DNA from: Rattus norvegicus
Taxonomy: Eukaryota > Chordata > Mammalia > Rodentia > Muridae
Length of the DNA stretch: 64,000 nt
NCBI RefSeq assembly: GCF_036323735.1
Contig: NC_086026.1
Location: forward strand, 51,157,539-51,221,538
Direction of reading: 5' to 3'
Within the stretch, counting starts at the first letter, position 1; every line of letters begins with the position of its first letter. Both the position numbers and the translations under genes were made by a program. Shown here one piece after another: positions 11,226-21,935 of this stretch. The notes below the pieces were generated by a model. The model had not been told where the DNA came from. It saw only the letters and a program-made list of their open reading frames with translations, and ran no database searches.

Positions 11226-12355
11226 GTCTCCAATGGTGAGTCGACTTCATGGGCGTGAGTCACCCAATGGTGACAGTGCCCTATAGTTGGTTTTTCTGGT
11301 TTTTTTTTTTTAAGGTGTTTGTGTTGGGGACAGCTAATAGTATGTGAGATGATTCTGTATAAGTTCCTCAAACTTGAAGGAAAAAGACTTTTAAAAGTAC
11401 CACATAATAATTTTAGAAAAATCTGTAAAATACACACAGTGTATGGAAAGAGAATAAAACACAACTGTCTCTCTGCCACGGGGAGGGAACCTCTCCGTAG
11501 ACTCAGGGGTTATTTAATCAATCTGGAAAAAAAAAATCTCTCTAACACTGAGTAACTTCGGGAGCAGTAATTTCTACTCAGTGGCAGTGGCCCTCTCACC
11601 CCATAATACCACAAACATTAATGTCAACTCAGATACACCTTCTTCTCCTTGAATGGCCTGATGCCAGCCCCTGTCTCACTGGTGAATTACCAATCCTCCT
11701 GTCCCACCACTTGGGCTAAGCTCCCCTGGGGTAGCTCCCCTGGAAGGACAAGCTTCCACCCTTTGTGAAACCAGCAAAACCAAAATGGCGGTGGCGTTCT
11801 GCATCCTGCGGGCTGTATTCCAATCAAAGAGCCAGCATCTGGAACAGACCACAGTGGAGCGCGTAGTGCCCTGGGGGCTGATCCTGTGTGCCTTCGGTGG
11901 GCGATGAGTTGAAATGGAAAAGTGACAGTGCGCATACACCGGGGACCTGGTGGCCTGCTGAGTCGGGTGACAATCCATCCTGGCATAGTAAACATCCCAG
12001 TCTAGGTGAAACAGATGTCATTACTTTCTTCACTGCCACCCTATACCTCGACCCCTCCATCTGTAAGATGAACATTGTCGATCTGTCTTTGGGTCATAGG
12101 GGTGTTAAAACCTGCAGAACCCCCACGCCGTTTGAATCTCACCCCCGAAAGTTAACACAAAGTTACAGTTTCAAGTTAGCTCTTCAGCCTGTTCCTTGAA
12201 TGTTTAATAAAAAGCGACTTAGCAACCTGAGAATTCAGAGCTGAGTTCAGAAGAGAAGACACCGAAAATGAAGGCTCGTGCAGAACATTCAGTAAAGTGA
12301 TTCCATTCTGCCAGGCTGTTCTGAGGTAAACACGGGGCCCTGTTGACAGATGTTT
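11226..12355. other. unique non-coding stretch between two LINE-1 pieces
   Basis: No gene is recognised. A T-run lies at about 11300-11313. Text at about 12010-12110 weakly resembles MIR ('cctccatctgtaagatgaac'). The overlapping frames at 11676-12199 on both strands are under 105 codons and unrecognised. Confidence 0.4.
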
Positions 12356-12359
12356 TGTG

Positions 12360-13325
12360 GCTTATACATCTTCATGACTCAACGATCCTGCTCAGTCAAG
12401 AGGAATGAAAGCAGGAAAAAGAACCTGTCACAAACGTATTTATAGCAACCTTATTCATAAAATCTAGAAATAACTTGTGTCAAATACCAGGTAAATGGAT
12501 GGGCAGAGTATGGAATAGTTCACACAACAGAGCACTCTTTAGCCAAACAGAAAAGGAACAAATTTCGCCCAAGGAGGATGAGTCCTAAAACACACAGTGT
12601 GAAAGAAGAACACAGATACAAAAGAACGACAATTCTGCGCATTTAGCCCTAGGAAGTCAGGAGCACACAAAACTCTTCTGTTACGAGAGCCTTTAGAACA
12701 GAGGCTGCATCTGCCAGGCAGTACAAATGGGGTCACCATTGGTGGGAAGTAAACACAGTCACATGTCACTTAAGAAGGGCAATGTTCCAAAGACGGTTCA
12801 AGAGGTGATGCCACCATTGTGCAAACATCACAGCATGTTTGCGCAAACCTCCATGGCACAGAGCATTCATGAGAGAGACTGGCACTCACAAGACCTCTGG
12901 CTAAGGTGTGATGCGAAGGGACTCACTAGTTGAACCGTTGTCCTTAGCCTCTGGTGCTATTTTGGAAGCTTGTGGGACCCTTGGGAGGTGGGACCTAGCT
13001 GGAAGGAGTGGGTGGCTGGGAAGTAAGTCCAGCCCTATTTTCACCCCAACCTATAATTCTACACACGATAGGAATTGTTCAGATTTTTGTAGTTTTCTAG
13101 GACCAGAGGCACATATGTGGCCCCTCGTGGGCAGAGGACTTTGCTGTGGCACTGTGATTGGAAGGTAGCTTAGAGACAGTTTGAAGGGTAATGGAGCAAC
13201 ATCTTGTTTGGAAAAGTGCTTTCACGTGCACATACAATTACCAGACCCATCAAACTGAACACTTCAGGGCTGTGTACATGATTGGATGTAAGTTGGCTCC
13301 TAATAAACAGTCATTTTTAAAAATT
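12360..13325 (+). mobile_element. second decayed LINE-1, ORF2 end to 3' terminus
   Basis: The left part matches the ORF2 C-terminal region ('acgtatttatagcaacctta', then 'caggtaaatggatgggcag'). The right end has the L1 3' signature ('cccatcaaactgaacacttc', then a 'ggatgtaagttggctcctaa'-type terminus and A-rich end). The ORF2 part repeats sequence already present in the 9.1-11.2 kb copy, so these are two insertions and not one split element. The middle (about 12755-13025) holds foreign-looking text, possibly another old repeat and a MaLR scrap. No intact frame survives. Confidence 0.65.
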
Positions 13326-13329
13326 TGTG

Positions 13330-14140
13330 GGACCCTCCCACATTCAGGGGCAGGGAAAGTTCACCCCTAGCAAATGCATTTTTAATTCATAGTAGAAATT
13401 CTGCTTTGATAGTATCCTTCTAATACATTTATTGAAAACAATTAAATTCACTACTTGTTTTGTCCAGCGAGACATGAGGAGAGAAAGGAAGAGAACAGAG
13501 CAGGTCCCTGACACTCTCCCCGATATCCACTCCATTCTCTATCCACTGAGAACTCACGAGGTCCCCTTCTTCTTTATCCTGGGCTTGAAGTTCTCTAGGA
13601 TAGACCTGTAGCATTTGCATTCATGGATATCAGAGCCTAAAGCAAGTGGGGTAAGGCAGACAGAATGATCTGATCTGGGTGGTATCTGTGCTTATAAGTA
13701 CCACACTTGTTTAGAAAACCTCCCTGTAGGAGCTAGGGGAGAAGGAGGTTCCACTGTGGCCATGAGAAGTGTGTACTTTGGAGAACTCTCGACCACAACA
13801 AGAGACACAGAAGCAGAAAAGCACAGAACACACTGGGCAAATTAAAAGTATTAACCACAGGAGGCTGGGGAGATGGCTGTTGGGACCAAGCAATGCCCTG
13901 CCCTAAGTTACTCCATGTTTTATGAAACAATCACTTCCCAGGCTGAGCACTGACCCGGGAGACTCCATTTCCTTGGTAGCTTTTGACTTGACTTTGAGGG
14001 AGATGGATGACTGCAACCTGGAAATAGAGAAGAAGCCACCCTGTAACTTCGAGGAGGAAAAATGGAACCATGGGAGCAACAAGGCAGCTCCTGATGAGTG
14101 AACTCGAGTGTCAGACAGTACTGACTGGGATTTAACATTG
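13330..14140. other. unique non-coding stretch
   Basis: No gene or clear repeat recognised. A short 'aggctggggagatggct' word at 13862 resembles a SINE head but has no body behind it. Confidence 0.45.
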
Positions 14141-14141
14141 T

Positions 14142-14465
14142 TCTTGTAGTCTGTTTTCTGTTACTACGGCAGAGTTACCTGAGGCTGGGCGACTTATAAA
14201 GACAGAGACATGCTTTGGCATGTAGTTCTAGGAACAGGGAAGTCTTATGAGCAGGCTAATAGCATCTAGTGAGGGCATCCCAACACTGCAGAAGTAAAAG
14301 AGAAAGCTGTTGGCTTCAGAAGAAGCATCACTTCACTTAAGAGCATGCTATGGTTAAGACTCCCAGTTTTTAGGTTGTGAATAATATTGACCAGTGAGAA
14401 GCTGAACCAGGGTCTGCATCAGCCAGCAAAGGGAGGATTTCTCATTCCTACACAGTTAAACATAT
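14142..14465 (-). mobile_element. old MaLR LTR (MST/MLT1-like), reversed
   Basis: The plus reading starts 'agtctgttttctgttactac' and continues 'acctgaggctgggcgactta' then 'taaagacagagacatg'. This is the reverse complement of the 3' end of MST/MLT1-type LTRs, which end with the polyadenylation-side words 'ctttataaattacccagtct'. It is diverged and solo. Confidence 0.65.
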
Positions 14466-14514
14466 GTATGTGAACTCTCTGTTAAAGGAACAATAGTTGC
14501 ATCCCAGATCCACC

Positions 14515-14699
14515 TATAGTGGTTTGAATGAGAATGACCCTTCCCCCATAGGTTCATATATTTAAATGTTTTGGTAGGACTGTTTTGGTAAGGATTAGGA
14601 GGCGTGACCTTAGACGAGGTGTGTCATTGTGGGTGGGTTCTGAAGTTTCAAAATCTGATTCCAGCACTGTCACTGTCTCTGTCTCTGTCTCTATCTTTG

Positions 14700-14757
<58 letters not shown>

Positions 14758-15003
14758 GCTCTCTCATTCTCCTGCTCTCTAGCTCTCTCACTATCTCTGT
14801 ATCTCCATCTCTGCCTCTTTGGAGATCAGATGTAAGTTCCCAGCTCCCAGGTACCACTACAGCATGATGTCTACCTGACTGGCACCATAATTATCATGGA
14901 CTTGCCCCCTAAAGCTATAAACGAGCCCCCCTTCGAAGTTAAAGGTTTTCTTTTATAAGTTGCCTCGGTTTCTCTTCACAGCAATAAAAATGTGACTAAG
15001 ACA
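14515..15003 (+). mobile_element. MT-type MaLR solo LTR with expanded CT tract
   Basis: Starts with the MT-family words 'tatagtggtttgaatgagaa', then 'aaggattaggaggcgtgacc', and ends 'ttcacagcaataaaaatgtg' followed by 'actaagac'. MT LTRs are non-autonomous rodent ERVL-MaLR elements, and some act as oocyte promoters. This copy contains a CT tract of about 57 bases at 14701-14757 that the usual LTR lacks. No internal sequence is attached. Confidence 0.85.
14701..14757. repeat. (CT)n microsatellite inside the MT LTR
   Basis: A pure CT dinucleotide run flanked by TCTG/TCTA units. It sits between recognisable left and right halves of the MT LTR, so it expanded within the element. Confidence 0.96.
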
Positions 15004-15060
15004 CCAAGTGAGTTGTTCTAGGGCTTTCTCTTCAGTGCCCACTTCCCATCAATACCATTT

Positions 15061-15440
15061 CTGATAGTTTTATGTCAACTTGATTCATTTTGGAAGAGGG
15101 AATGTCAGTTGATAAAATGTCCCAACCAGTTTGAACTGTGGGCAAGACCATGGTGCATGTCTTGATTGGTGATTGATACAGGAGAGCTTAGCTCACTGTG
15201 GGTGGTGCCACCCCTGGGCTGGTGGTTCCAAATGGTACAAGAAAGCAGGGTGAGCAAGCCATGAGGAACAAGCCAGTAAGCAGCACTCTCTATGGCCTCT
15301 GCTTCTGTTCCTGCCTTGGGTTAGTGCTTCGACTTCTCTAGATGATAAACTACAAGATATAGGTTGAAATAAACCCTCCCTTTTGCGAGTTGCTTTTGGC
15401 CAACGTGTTTTATTACAGCAATAGAAACCTGAACTAAAAT
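15061..15440 (+). mobile_element. rodent MaLR-like LTR (ORR1 class likely)
   Basis: Contains the common rodent repeat words 'ttttatgtcaacttgattc', 'ctgggctggtggttccaaat', 'gcaagccagtaagcagcac' and 'gaaataaaccctcccttttg'. It ends 'cagcaatagaaacctgaact'. The overall plan (TG start, polyadenylation-like aataaa, 'agcaatagaaac' end) fits a MaLR LTR. The subfamily name is from memory and less certain than the repeat call. Confidence 0.7.
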
Positions 15441-15529
15441 ACCACTGCAGATTCCCCATTGACAAAAGAGAGCCAAGGAGTTGGAAAGGTTCAGGCTATA
15501 GACTTAAGGAAGGGCTGTAGCTCTGTGTG

Positions 15530-16115
15530 AGTCGATCATTTTTGTGGAAGTTTTAAATGTCCCAGTTCCAGTTCTCTAATGTATGTGGCTTTGAAGGCCC
15601 GGTCCCAAAGGAGAAAGTTGGGGTGGGGGGGGGGCTGATTCAACATTTGGCAATCCACTGGAGTATGTAACACTTGGCATTTCTTCGCTTCATTATTTAA
15701 AGGGCAATTCATTGCGTGCAATGGAAACAAATAAAAACTCTATTTCTGACATTTCTAAATCTGAACCCTGAACTCTCCATAAACCTCCCAGTTTCAAAAT
15801 AATTATTTAAGCAAAGCCCTGGTGTATTCCTTCTGCACCATCGAGGAGTGCTCCTAATGGTTGGTGACGCAATCGCCTCTAGTGAGGAGACTTGGGTATT
15901 GGACTTTTTTTTTTCCTGAAGCATATTAAATGGTCCCCTACGCTGCAGCCATTAAAGGCAATCCTGTCCTCACAGGCCTCAATCAAATTTGCACAGCAAT
16001 TAGTTCTACCCAGAGTTTGATACATTTCTTAATTATAAAACAACTTTGTACTCCATTGGCCCTTTCAGATGGGTTATGAGAAAGCTAATTACCTTCTCCT
16101 GAGACATCAAAGAGT
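15530..16115. promoter_or_regulatory. AT-rich candidate conserved non-coding element
   Basis: Repeat-free sequence rich in homeodomain-type words: an 'aattagttc' near 16000, 'cttaattataaaac' near 16029, 'agctaattacctt' near 16085, and 'atcaaatttgcac' near 15983. It lies 1.2 kb from the CpG island. Such blocks often behave as enhancers, but conservation and activity are inferred, not shown. Confidence 0.25.
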
Positions 16116-16123
16116 TTTGGTAG

Positions 16124-16125
<2 letters not shown>

Positions 16126-16179
<54 letters not shown>
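16126..16179. repeat. (TG)n microsatellite
   Basis: An uninterrupted TG run of about 54 bases on the plus strand. Confidence 0.97.
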
Positions 16180-16181
<2 letters not shown>

Positions 16182-16439
16182 CTCTATTTAAGGGGTAAAT
16201 CAGACAAGAAGCAGAGGAACTAACATCACCCGAACACCTACTATGACTTTGGGTCTCTGCTGGGCAATTTCCACACGGGCAAACGAGCCTGTGGAAAATG
16301 TAAGGGTCTTTAGAAAAGTTAGATTACCCCACATTAGTCACACAGTGATCGATCCGTCTGGTAGGGAATTGAGGTTTTGTTCTTAGTTACCTTTGAGTTG
16401 ATGATGACTTCTGCCCGTTTTCAGTTGTGTGCGTATGTG

Positions 16440-16762
16440 TGTTTGTGTGGCGCACGTGTGTGTGTGTGCTTGCAGTGTATGTGGAGGTCAGAGGTGAGCT
16501 CACTGTCTTCCTTTATCTCTCTCCACTGTATTTTTTTGAGACAGGGTTGCTTACTGGACCTGGAGTCCACCGATTCTGCAAGACTGGCAAAGAAGCAAAG
16601 CACCAAGCCTCCTCCTGTCCTCAACCTGCCCCACCCAGCCCCAGGGCAGGGATCTCAGTAATGCCACCTGGCCCCAGCGTTTTAGACGCAGTAGGATTCG
16701 AACTCAGATCTTGTTTGCAAGTCAAGTGTTTTTTCAACTGAGCTGTCTCATCAGCCCCACCC
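16440..16762 (-). mobile_element. B4-type SINE, reversed, with GT head
   Basis: In the plus reading: a GT-rich lead (the reversed CA tail), 'tatgtggaggtcagaggtga', a B1-like 'tttttttgagacagggttgc', and the reversed tRNA-like head 'ggattcgaactcagatcttg' then 'caactgagctgtctcatcag'. The full order is preserved with moderate divergence. Confidence 0.8.
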
Positions 16763-16795
16763 GTCTTGTTCAAAATTCTCCTTCACTGTGAGCTT

Positions 16796-16847
16796 TTTCT
16801 TTTTTTCTTTTTTTTTCTTTTTTCTTTTTTTTTTTTTTTTTTTTTTA
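16796..16847. repeat. T-rich tract
   Basis: T-runs broken by single C residues. It could be the reversed poly(A) tail of a retroposon that is no longer recognisable. Confidence 0.9.
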
Positions 16848-17289
16848 CAGCAACGTCTGTATGTCACAGGCAACTCTAGGTGCGATTTAAAAAATATTGG
16901 CTGAGTCCTATCAGCCATCAGCTAACTCCTCTAAGGGAGCCTCTAAACAAGGAGAGACTACCTCAGCCAGAGTGGGTGTTGTTTCAGCCTGGTTCTAGGC
17001 CGAACCAGCCTCTCCAGATAGCCTTTCTGCAGCCCCTAGCACTGGCCTCCAGAGAATGCCAAGAGCTTTCTTCCCTGACCTTGACTCCAGCAGCCCGGGC
17101 CCCACACCCTTTGCAACAATCCCTCCTCCCCCACCCACGTGGTGGGTTTTGGTTTTCTTCATTACAGTCTTCCTAAATTGCACATTTCATAAGACCGTCA
17201 GGAAAAAGTCAGGAAATGAGGTTTCCAGGAAGAGGGAGGCGGAGAATAGAGGGCCGGGTGGGAAGGGGGGAGAACAGAAGAGCAGTCTT

Positions 17290-17830
17290 TCATTATCACG
17301 ACCTGTTCCACGCACACCCTCTCCTGGTGCCATCCTCGCGCTGGATGCGAGCCATCCTCTGGGCTAATGAGCTAGGCGCGGGAGATAACTAATCCTAATG
17401 CAATTACTGCTCGGTGCAGCACTGATAGGTCCACTGTGCTCCCCGCGTGCCCGGCAGCCTGAGCCAGGCTAGAGCAGCTGGGCCTCAGCCTCCTGTCGGA
17501 GACGTTTTGACAGCTGTATACAGTCCCGGACCCCCTCCCACGGCCCGCGTCCCGGGAGAGTGATCTTTTCACAGCGAGTCCCCATGAAGCCTGTCGGAGG
17601 TGAAATGAAATCTTAGCAGCTTGGGGGGGAAAGCTGGGTGGTGCGAGCTCAGATGCTATTTCCAGGGCGGTGATGGGAGCAGCAGAGGCTCGAGCCCCCG
17701 CTCCCCCTACATCCCTGCGGCGCCCCGAGGCCTGGCGGGGTGTGCGGGCTGCGGTGACAAATGGCAGCGCAGGCAAGACCTGGCCCTCTCCTGGTGCAGC
17801 CGGCGCGATCCGGGAAGGGGGAGGAGGGAC
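17290..17830. promoter_or_regulatory. CpG island, possible promoter or regulatory element
   Basis: By hand count there are about 36 CpG dinucleotides in roughly 550 bases at about 62% GC. That gives an observed/expected ratio near 0.7, above the usual island thresholds, while the rest of the window is CpG-depleted. No repeat explains it. The left edge carries bicoid/homeodomain-type words: TAATCC at 17390-17395 and CAATTA at 17401-17406. Just right of it lie a FOX-like TTTGTTTA at 17866-17873 and an E-box CACGTG at 17881-17886. Open frames cross it on both strands (185 codons minus, 205 codons plus) but neither translation is recognised, and GC-rich DNA favours long chance frames. It may be a promoter, an orphan island or an enhancer. 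Confidence 0.65.
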
Positions 17831-17834
17831 GGGG

Positions 17835-18375
17835 TGGGAGGAATGGTTTGCAGCACACTTGTTCCTTTGTTTAGCGGGACCACGTGCTCTGTTTGCACAG
17901 CAGCATGTGGTACCCCAGGAGGAAATCAAACCAGCCTTGAAAGTTCAAGGAACAGCCAAGCTCTACTGGGAAGTGGCGGGGCCAGGGCTGGGATGGAGCA
18001 ATGGAGCGGGTGGCCTGCGGACTCCTTCTGTGAGAGTCAGAAGGAGGGGGACTCCAGTCCAGAGCTTTAGCGGAGAAAGAGGACTACTGGGCTTTTTGGC
18101 AACGAACGCACACAAGAGGACTTTCTGTGACCAGCCACCCTCTCTGTCATGCAAAGTGGGATGGCAGCCTTCTGTTTTTGGAGTTGATAAAAACCTTGTT
18201 TTCCTCTGGCACTCGCAAAACCCTTCCATGCTCATGCGTTTTTTTTCTTCTAGAGCTAGAATGGGAGAAAGAAAGGAGAACCCTTGACACAGTGTCTGCC
18301 CTGCCTCAAGGTTAGGTGGGACAGCTCCCACCAGACTCAGAGTGACATTCAGAAAAAAGTCTGCATTTTCCTTCC
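17835..18375. other. GC-rich right shoulder of the CpG island
   Basis: Unique sequence, moderately GC-rich, with decreasing CpG density. It holds the FOX-like and E-box words noted for the island. No exon boundary could be argued from the sequence. Confidence 0.4.
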
Positions 18376-18377
18376 AC

Positions 18378-18378
<1 letters not shown>

Positions 18379-18429
<51 letters not shown>

Positions 18430-18459
18430 CCTCCCTCCCTCCCTCCCTCCCTCCCTCCC
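18379..18459. repeat. (CT)n then (CCCT)n microsatellite
   Basis: A CT run of about 45 bases merges into a CCCT tetranucleotide array. The Ser-Leu and Arg-Glu frames over it are artefacts of the repeat. Confidence 0.96.
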
Positions 18460-18474
18460 CGTTGGTTAAACAAA

Positions 18475-19150
18475 TGAAAAAAAAAATAAATGATGCAAAA
18501 TGTCCGTATGTCTGCCATAAAAAGGAGTTTCCCCATAAATCCAATTTCCCAATTGCATCCACAGCTCAGCATTTCAGCCATTGCTGCGTTTTTCTTCCTT
18601 CCTAGACACATCCATGAGATTTATCAATGCACAAATCTTCACAGTTCACAGAACACTATCAGACTTTAGTCATGTCTCTCCCAAACAGACCTGGACCCGG
18701 GTTCTTTCACATAGCTGCTTGGCATGTCTGCGTTTCTTGTATGGATGGTATTGAGTCATCCCATGTCTGCGGCTTATGCTGACTAAGACAATGTTAAACC
18801 TGAGGACTTGGTTTTGTGTGGCGCTCTGGGAAAGGATTATTTAAGAACGAATTCCTAAAATCAACGATTCAAAAACAGTGTTGGGTCGGAGGGAAGGCAC
18901 ATTTTAAAATTTCAATAGACTTGACTAAGTCTCTGAACAAGAAAAACAACAACCACAACAAGAACGAACCCTGATTCCAATGTGCAAAACATTCAAGAAA
19001 GTTAGCGCTTATGTTATGCACATGCATATGGTGGTGTACGAATACCTGACTGCTTTTGCACACGACCTGCCAGAGCATTTACTGAGAAACCAGGAGGAGA
19101 TCTGATGAGGTACCTGTTCATCTCTCTGTTTCAATTTTGTTTACTGTTTG
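18475..19150. other. unique non-coding stretch
   Basis: No gene or repeat recognised. AT-rich, repeat-free text with only short open frames. Confidence 0.45.
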
Positions 19151-19154
19151 CTTT

Positions 19155-19255
19155 GAAAGGGGTCTTGCGCAACCCAGGCTGGGCTGGAACTCATTGCCCT
19201 TCCACAGCCTCCTAAGTGGCCATGGTCCAGGTGTACACTGCACACGCCTGAGAAA
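19155..19255 (-). mobile_element. diverged B1-like SINE, reversed
   Basis: Antisense 7SL-type text: 'ggggtcttgcgcaacccagg' then 'ctgggctggaactcattgcc' and 'cacagcctcctaagtggcc'. Strongly diverged, so it may be a proto-B1 copy. Confidence 0.5.
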
Positions 19256-19670
19256 ACCCAACGGCTTCAGTAACGAGTCTCGGTACCCCCCTCAAAGTGT
19301 GTTTCATGTTCACTTGTTTTTATTCTGAAATTTATCGTCTTTCCGCAACCCCGTTTTTCCATAGGCTTGTTCATCTCGTCTTACTGACTTGAGGAGATCT
19401 TTTATAATTTGTGAAGGGTTTCCCTCCCCCCTCAGTTCATCTTCTTTTTAATGATGAAATGCCTAACATTGTCAAAGTTTCAGGTCTTTGTGTTGATAAC
19501 TTCGAGGTTTCATGCCGCACTTAGGGAAAAAAACATTCTCGAATTCCTAAAAAATTAAAAGAACGTGCTATATTTATTTTCTTTTTAACACTCTTGTGAT
19601 TGCTTTCATTTTGTTTTACAGTTCTTTATCAATTAAGTAACAAAACTAGATGCCTTTTTAGAAGTTGGAA
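19256..19670. other. unique AT-rich stretch
   Basis: No gene or repeat seen. T-rich text with several short runs of A or T. Confidence 0.4.
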
Positions 19671-19671
19671 A

Positions 19672-19789
19672 TGCACACACACGTTGGAAACGCGTACACA
19701 CACACACTCCACACACCACACCTCCCACACACACTGCATACACCACACACCACAGATATACACCACATCCACCACATACACCACACAGA

Positions 19790-19822
<33 letters not shown>

Positions 19823-19943
19823 ACACACCACATACCACACACACACACACACCACATACCACACACACACACACAACATACACCATACACCACACACACC
19901 AGACAGACAACACACACAAACACACACACACACACACACACTC

Positions 19944-19977
<34 letters not shown>

Positions 19978-19983
19978 ACAGAG
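19672..19983. repeat. CA-rich satellite with CCA/ACC interruptions
   Basis: Over 300 bases of CA dinucleotides interrupted by CCACA, CATA and CAGACA units. It is a compound, partly degenerate microsatellite. The Cys-Val and Thr-His open frames (up to 150 codons) across it are translations of this repeat. Confidence 0.95.
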
Positions 19984-20371
19984 GAAGCACGTGACTGAAT
20001 AGGTAATTACAACATTCAAAACACTGTGGAGAATTAGTGGAGAATATTATAGGGGAACGGTCATAAGGAGGTGAGATTTGAGAATAGCTCGGAAGGATGA
20101 AAGAGATCATTCCAGATTACAGAGCAGCGTAGGCCAAATCCCTGAGGAGGAAGCCCATGTGGAGGGTTAGAGGAACCTACAGGAGGCCAGCGGGAGGGCA
20201 GGGAGATGAGCCAGGGAGTGAGTCAGAAGATAACGAACTTTGCAGATAAAACTTCAAAGGACCACCTCAGCAGGCACCATGAACGCCTGGGTAGGGAGCA
20301 ACTGTTTCTAAGTGCAAAGGGAAGCCGCTGCACCAGCCAAGTGGGAGGAAACCACAGTCGGGTTGTTTATT

Positions 20372-20450
20372 TATTCATATTTGATGCTGCAGCTTGAACC
20401 CAGGGTCTCAGGCATGCAGACCGTGTGCTGGGCTACCACCTACACCCTCG
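20372..20450 (-). mobile_element. ID-like SINE, reversed
   Basis: The string 'cagcttgaacccagggtctc' then 'caggcatgcagaccgtgtgc' and 'ctaccacctacaccctcg' is the reverse complement of an ID/B4 tRNA-like head. A poly-T-like stretch follows at 20467-20478. Confidence 0.7.
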
Positions 20451-20699
20451 GGGGGCCGCTCTCCTTATTTTTTTTTTAATTCTTTGACAGTTTCATGCCT
20501 GTCTATAATAAACTCCATCCCCCTTTCTCATTCTCCCACCTCTCCCACTAAAACACTTTTGAACTGAGTCTCCGAAAGTAACTTCTTAATGAAGTCACAA
20601 TCAATCCAAGTATCACAAACGGCAAGGTTTTCCACGTCTGTCACCTGGTCCTGCGCACAATGGTTGGTCCTTCCGGGGGTGAAGTCATCGTTCACAGCA

Positions 20700-21061
20700 G
20701 CTCTCGCTTCCCACAGACCTGACTAGAAGCTCCCTTCCCTTGCTCACATAACCACCGACCCACAGAGTGTTCGGGCAACACCGGAAAGTCTTTCTAATAT
20801 TGAACCAAATCCTGAGATTTTCCGATCGCCCTTCTCTGTTTTCAGATCCTTCAGGTACTTCTGGCATGGAGTGGCGTTTGATCTCTTCAGCAGCTCACCT
20901 TCCTCCTCAAATACATCCTCCTCCTCCTCCTCATCCTTGTCCTCTGCCTCCTCTGCCTCAATGTCAGTGTTGATATTTGAATTATGAAATGTTCCTCCAA
21001 AGACTATATCAAAATATTGGTCCTCAGTGCAGCAGTGCTCAGAGATGAAACCTTGGGACAT
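20700..21061 (-). pseudogene. possible retropseudogene fragment of unidentified parent
   Basis: A 105-codon minus-strand frame starts at 21061 and runs to 20744. It holds an acidic Glu/Asp-rich tract of about 20 residues in its middle (the CTC/TCC-rich plus text near 20905-20955), flanked by ordinary mixed-composition protein-like text, and then a Lys-rich segment. Further minus-strand text up to about 21720 reads as short protein-like stretches broken by stops, interrupted by a reversed SINE at 21722-21935. This would fit a decayed processed copy, but I do not recognise the parent and cannot show a poly(A) tail or an intron-less match. The acidic tract may simply be a trinucleotide-rich repeat. 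Confidence 0.22.
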
Positions 21062-21064
21062 GAT

Positions 21065-21720
21065 AGGCTAATGAGAGCTCTGATTTAATGTATACAGCGT
21101 TGAAAGGACCATCAGGAGAACGAACCACGCGATGTACGTTGAGGTCGATATGCCTTTAAAGAGGGCATCTCGTCTTCAGCCTCTCCCCCTGCCCCCACAA
21201 TATTCAACTTTGCTTCAGGCCCATAGCGATAAAGTCAGGCAGTCATAAACAGAAGCCTCTGGAACTGTGGCCCACAGTGAGACTTCCCTTTATTTGTCTC
21301 TGGTATCTCGTCACACTAAGACAGGCAGCTGAAAACTTGCTGCATAGATCAGTTTCAGACAGCAGGAGCCAGCTTATCCCACTCACGTTCTGGTCACTAC
21401 TGTTTCTTTTTCCTAGGTAAACACAGTATCCATGTCTACAGCCTCACAAGCTTGGGAAGTAGAAGTGACTTCATGGCCAGTTCTTGGATGCTGCCAGTAC
21501 CACTGGTGAGGAGGGCAGTGGAGACTTTAGGATTTTCCACCTCATTCATAGTTCCTCGTAGGCAAACTTCCTGGTAATTAAAGGCAGTAGTGAAAACATC
21601 AGAAGCTGCCTCCTTATTCTTGTGGAGAAGTCTGTGGTTCCAACAGTGCCTCCTGGTTCTTGCCCATCCATACCGGCAGAGAAGAATCCCTGGGGCAATT
21701 CCACAACATTCTCTCTTTTT
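21065..21720. other. unique stretch, possible upstream part of the pseudogene-like block
   Basis: On the minus strand some segments (for example about 21420-21600) read without stops for 40-60 codons but are unrecognised. No repeat family is apparent. Confidence 0.3.
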
Positions 21721-21721
21721 A

Positions 21722-21935
21722 AAAGCTTTTATTGGATTTTATTTATGCACATAGTGTGTGTTGGGGGGCAAAGAACACCCCCATGTGTTCTTCTGCACCT
21801 TGACCCACCAGTGAAGGTGAGAGAACAATTTGCAAGAGTTAGTTTTCTTCTTGCATTAAGTAGGATACAGGGAGTGAACCCAGGTCAAGGTCAGGCGTAG
21901 CATATGACCACTGAGCTATCCCATAAGCTCTCCAT
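21722..21935 (-). mobile_element. B3-type SINE, reversed
   Basis: T-rich start ('cttttattggattttattta'), then reversed B3 body text and the reversed head 'gagtgaacccaggtcaaggt' with 'gaccactgagctatcccat'. This is the usual antisense layout of the B2/B3 superfamily, with moderate decay. Confidence 0.65.

Noticed and set aside
13862..13885. SINE-head-like 'aggctggggagatggct'
   Set aside because: No downstream SINE body; probably coincidence or a scrap too short to call.
17372..18287. Frames of 185 codons (minus) and 205 codons (plus) over the CpG island
   Set aside because: GC-rich DNA has few stops; both overlap, neither is recognised and no start context or splice pattern supports either. 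Kept as a CpG island only.
19600..20110. Cys-Val and Thr-His frames up to 150 codons
   Set aside because: They translate the CA-rich satellite in several frames and both strands at once.
20465..20560. Possible rodent L1 3' fragment ('ctttgacagtttcatgcctg')
   Set aside because: Only a vague match from memory, too short to assign.
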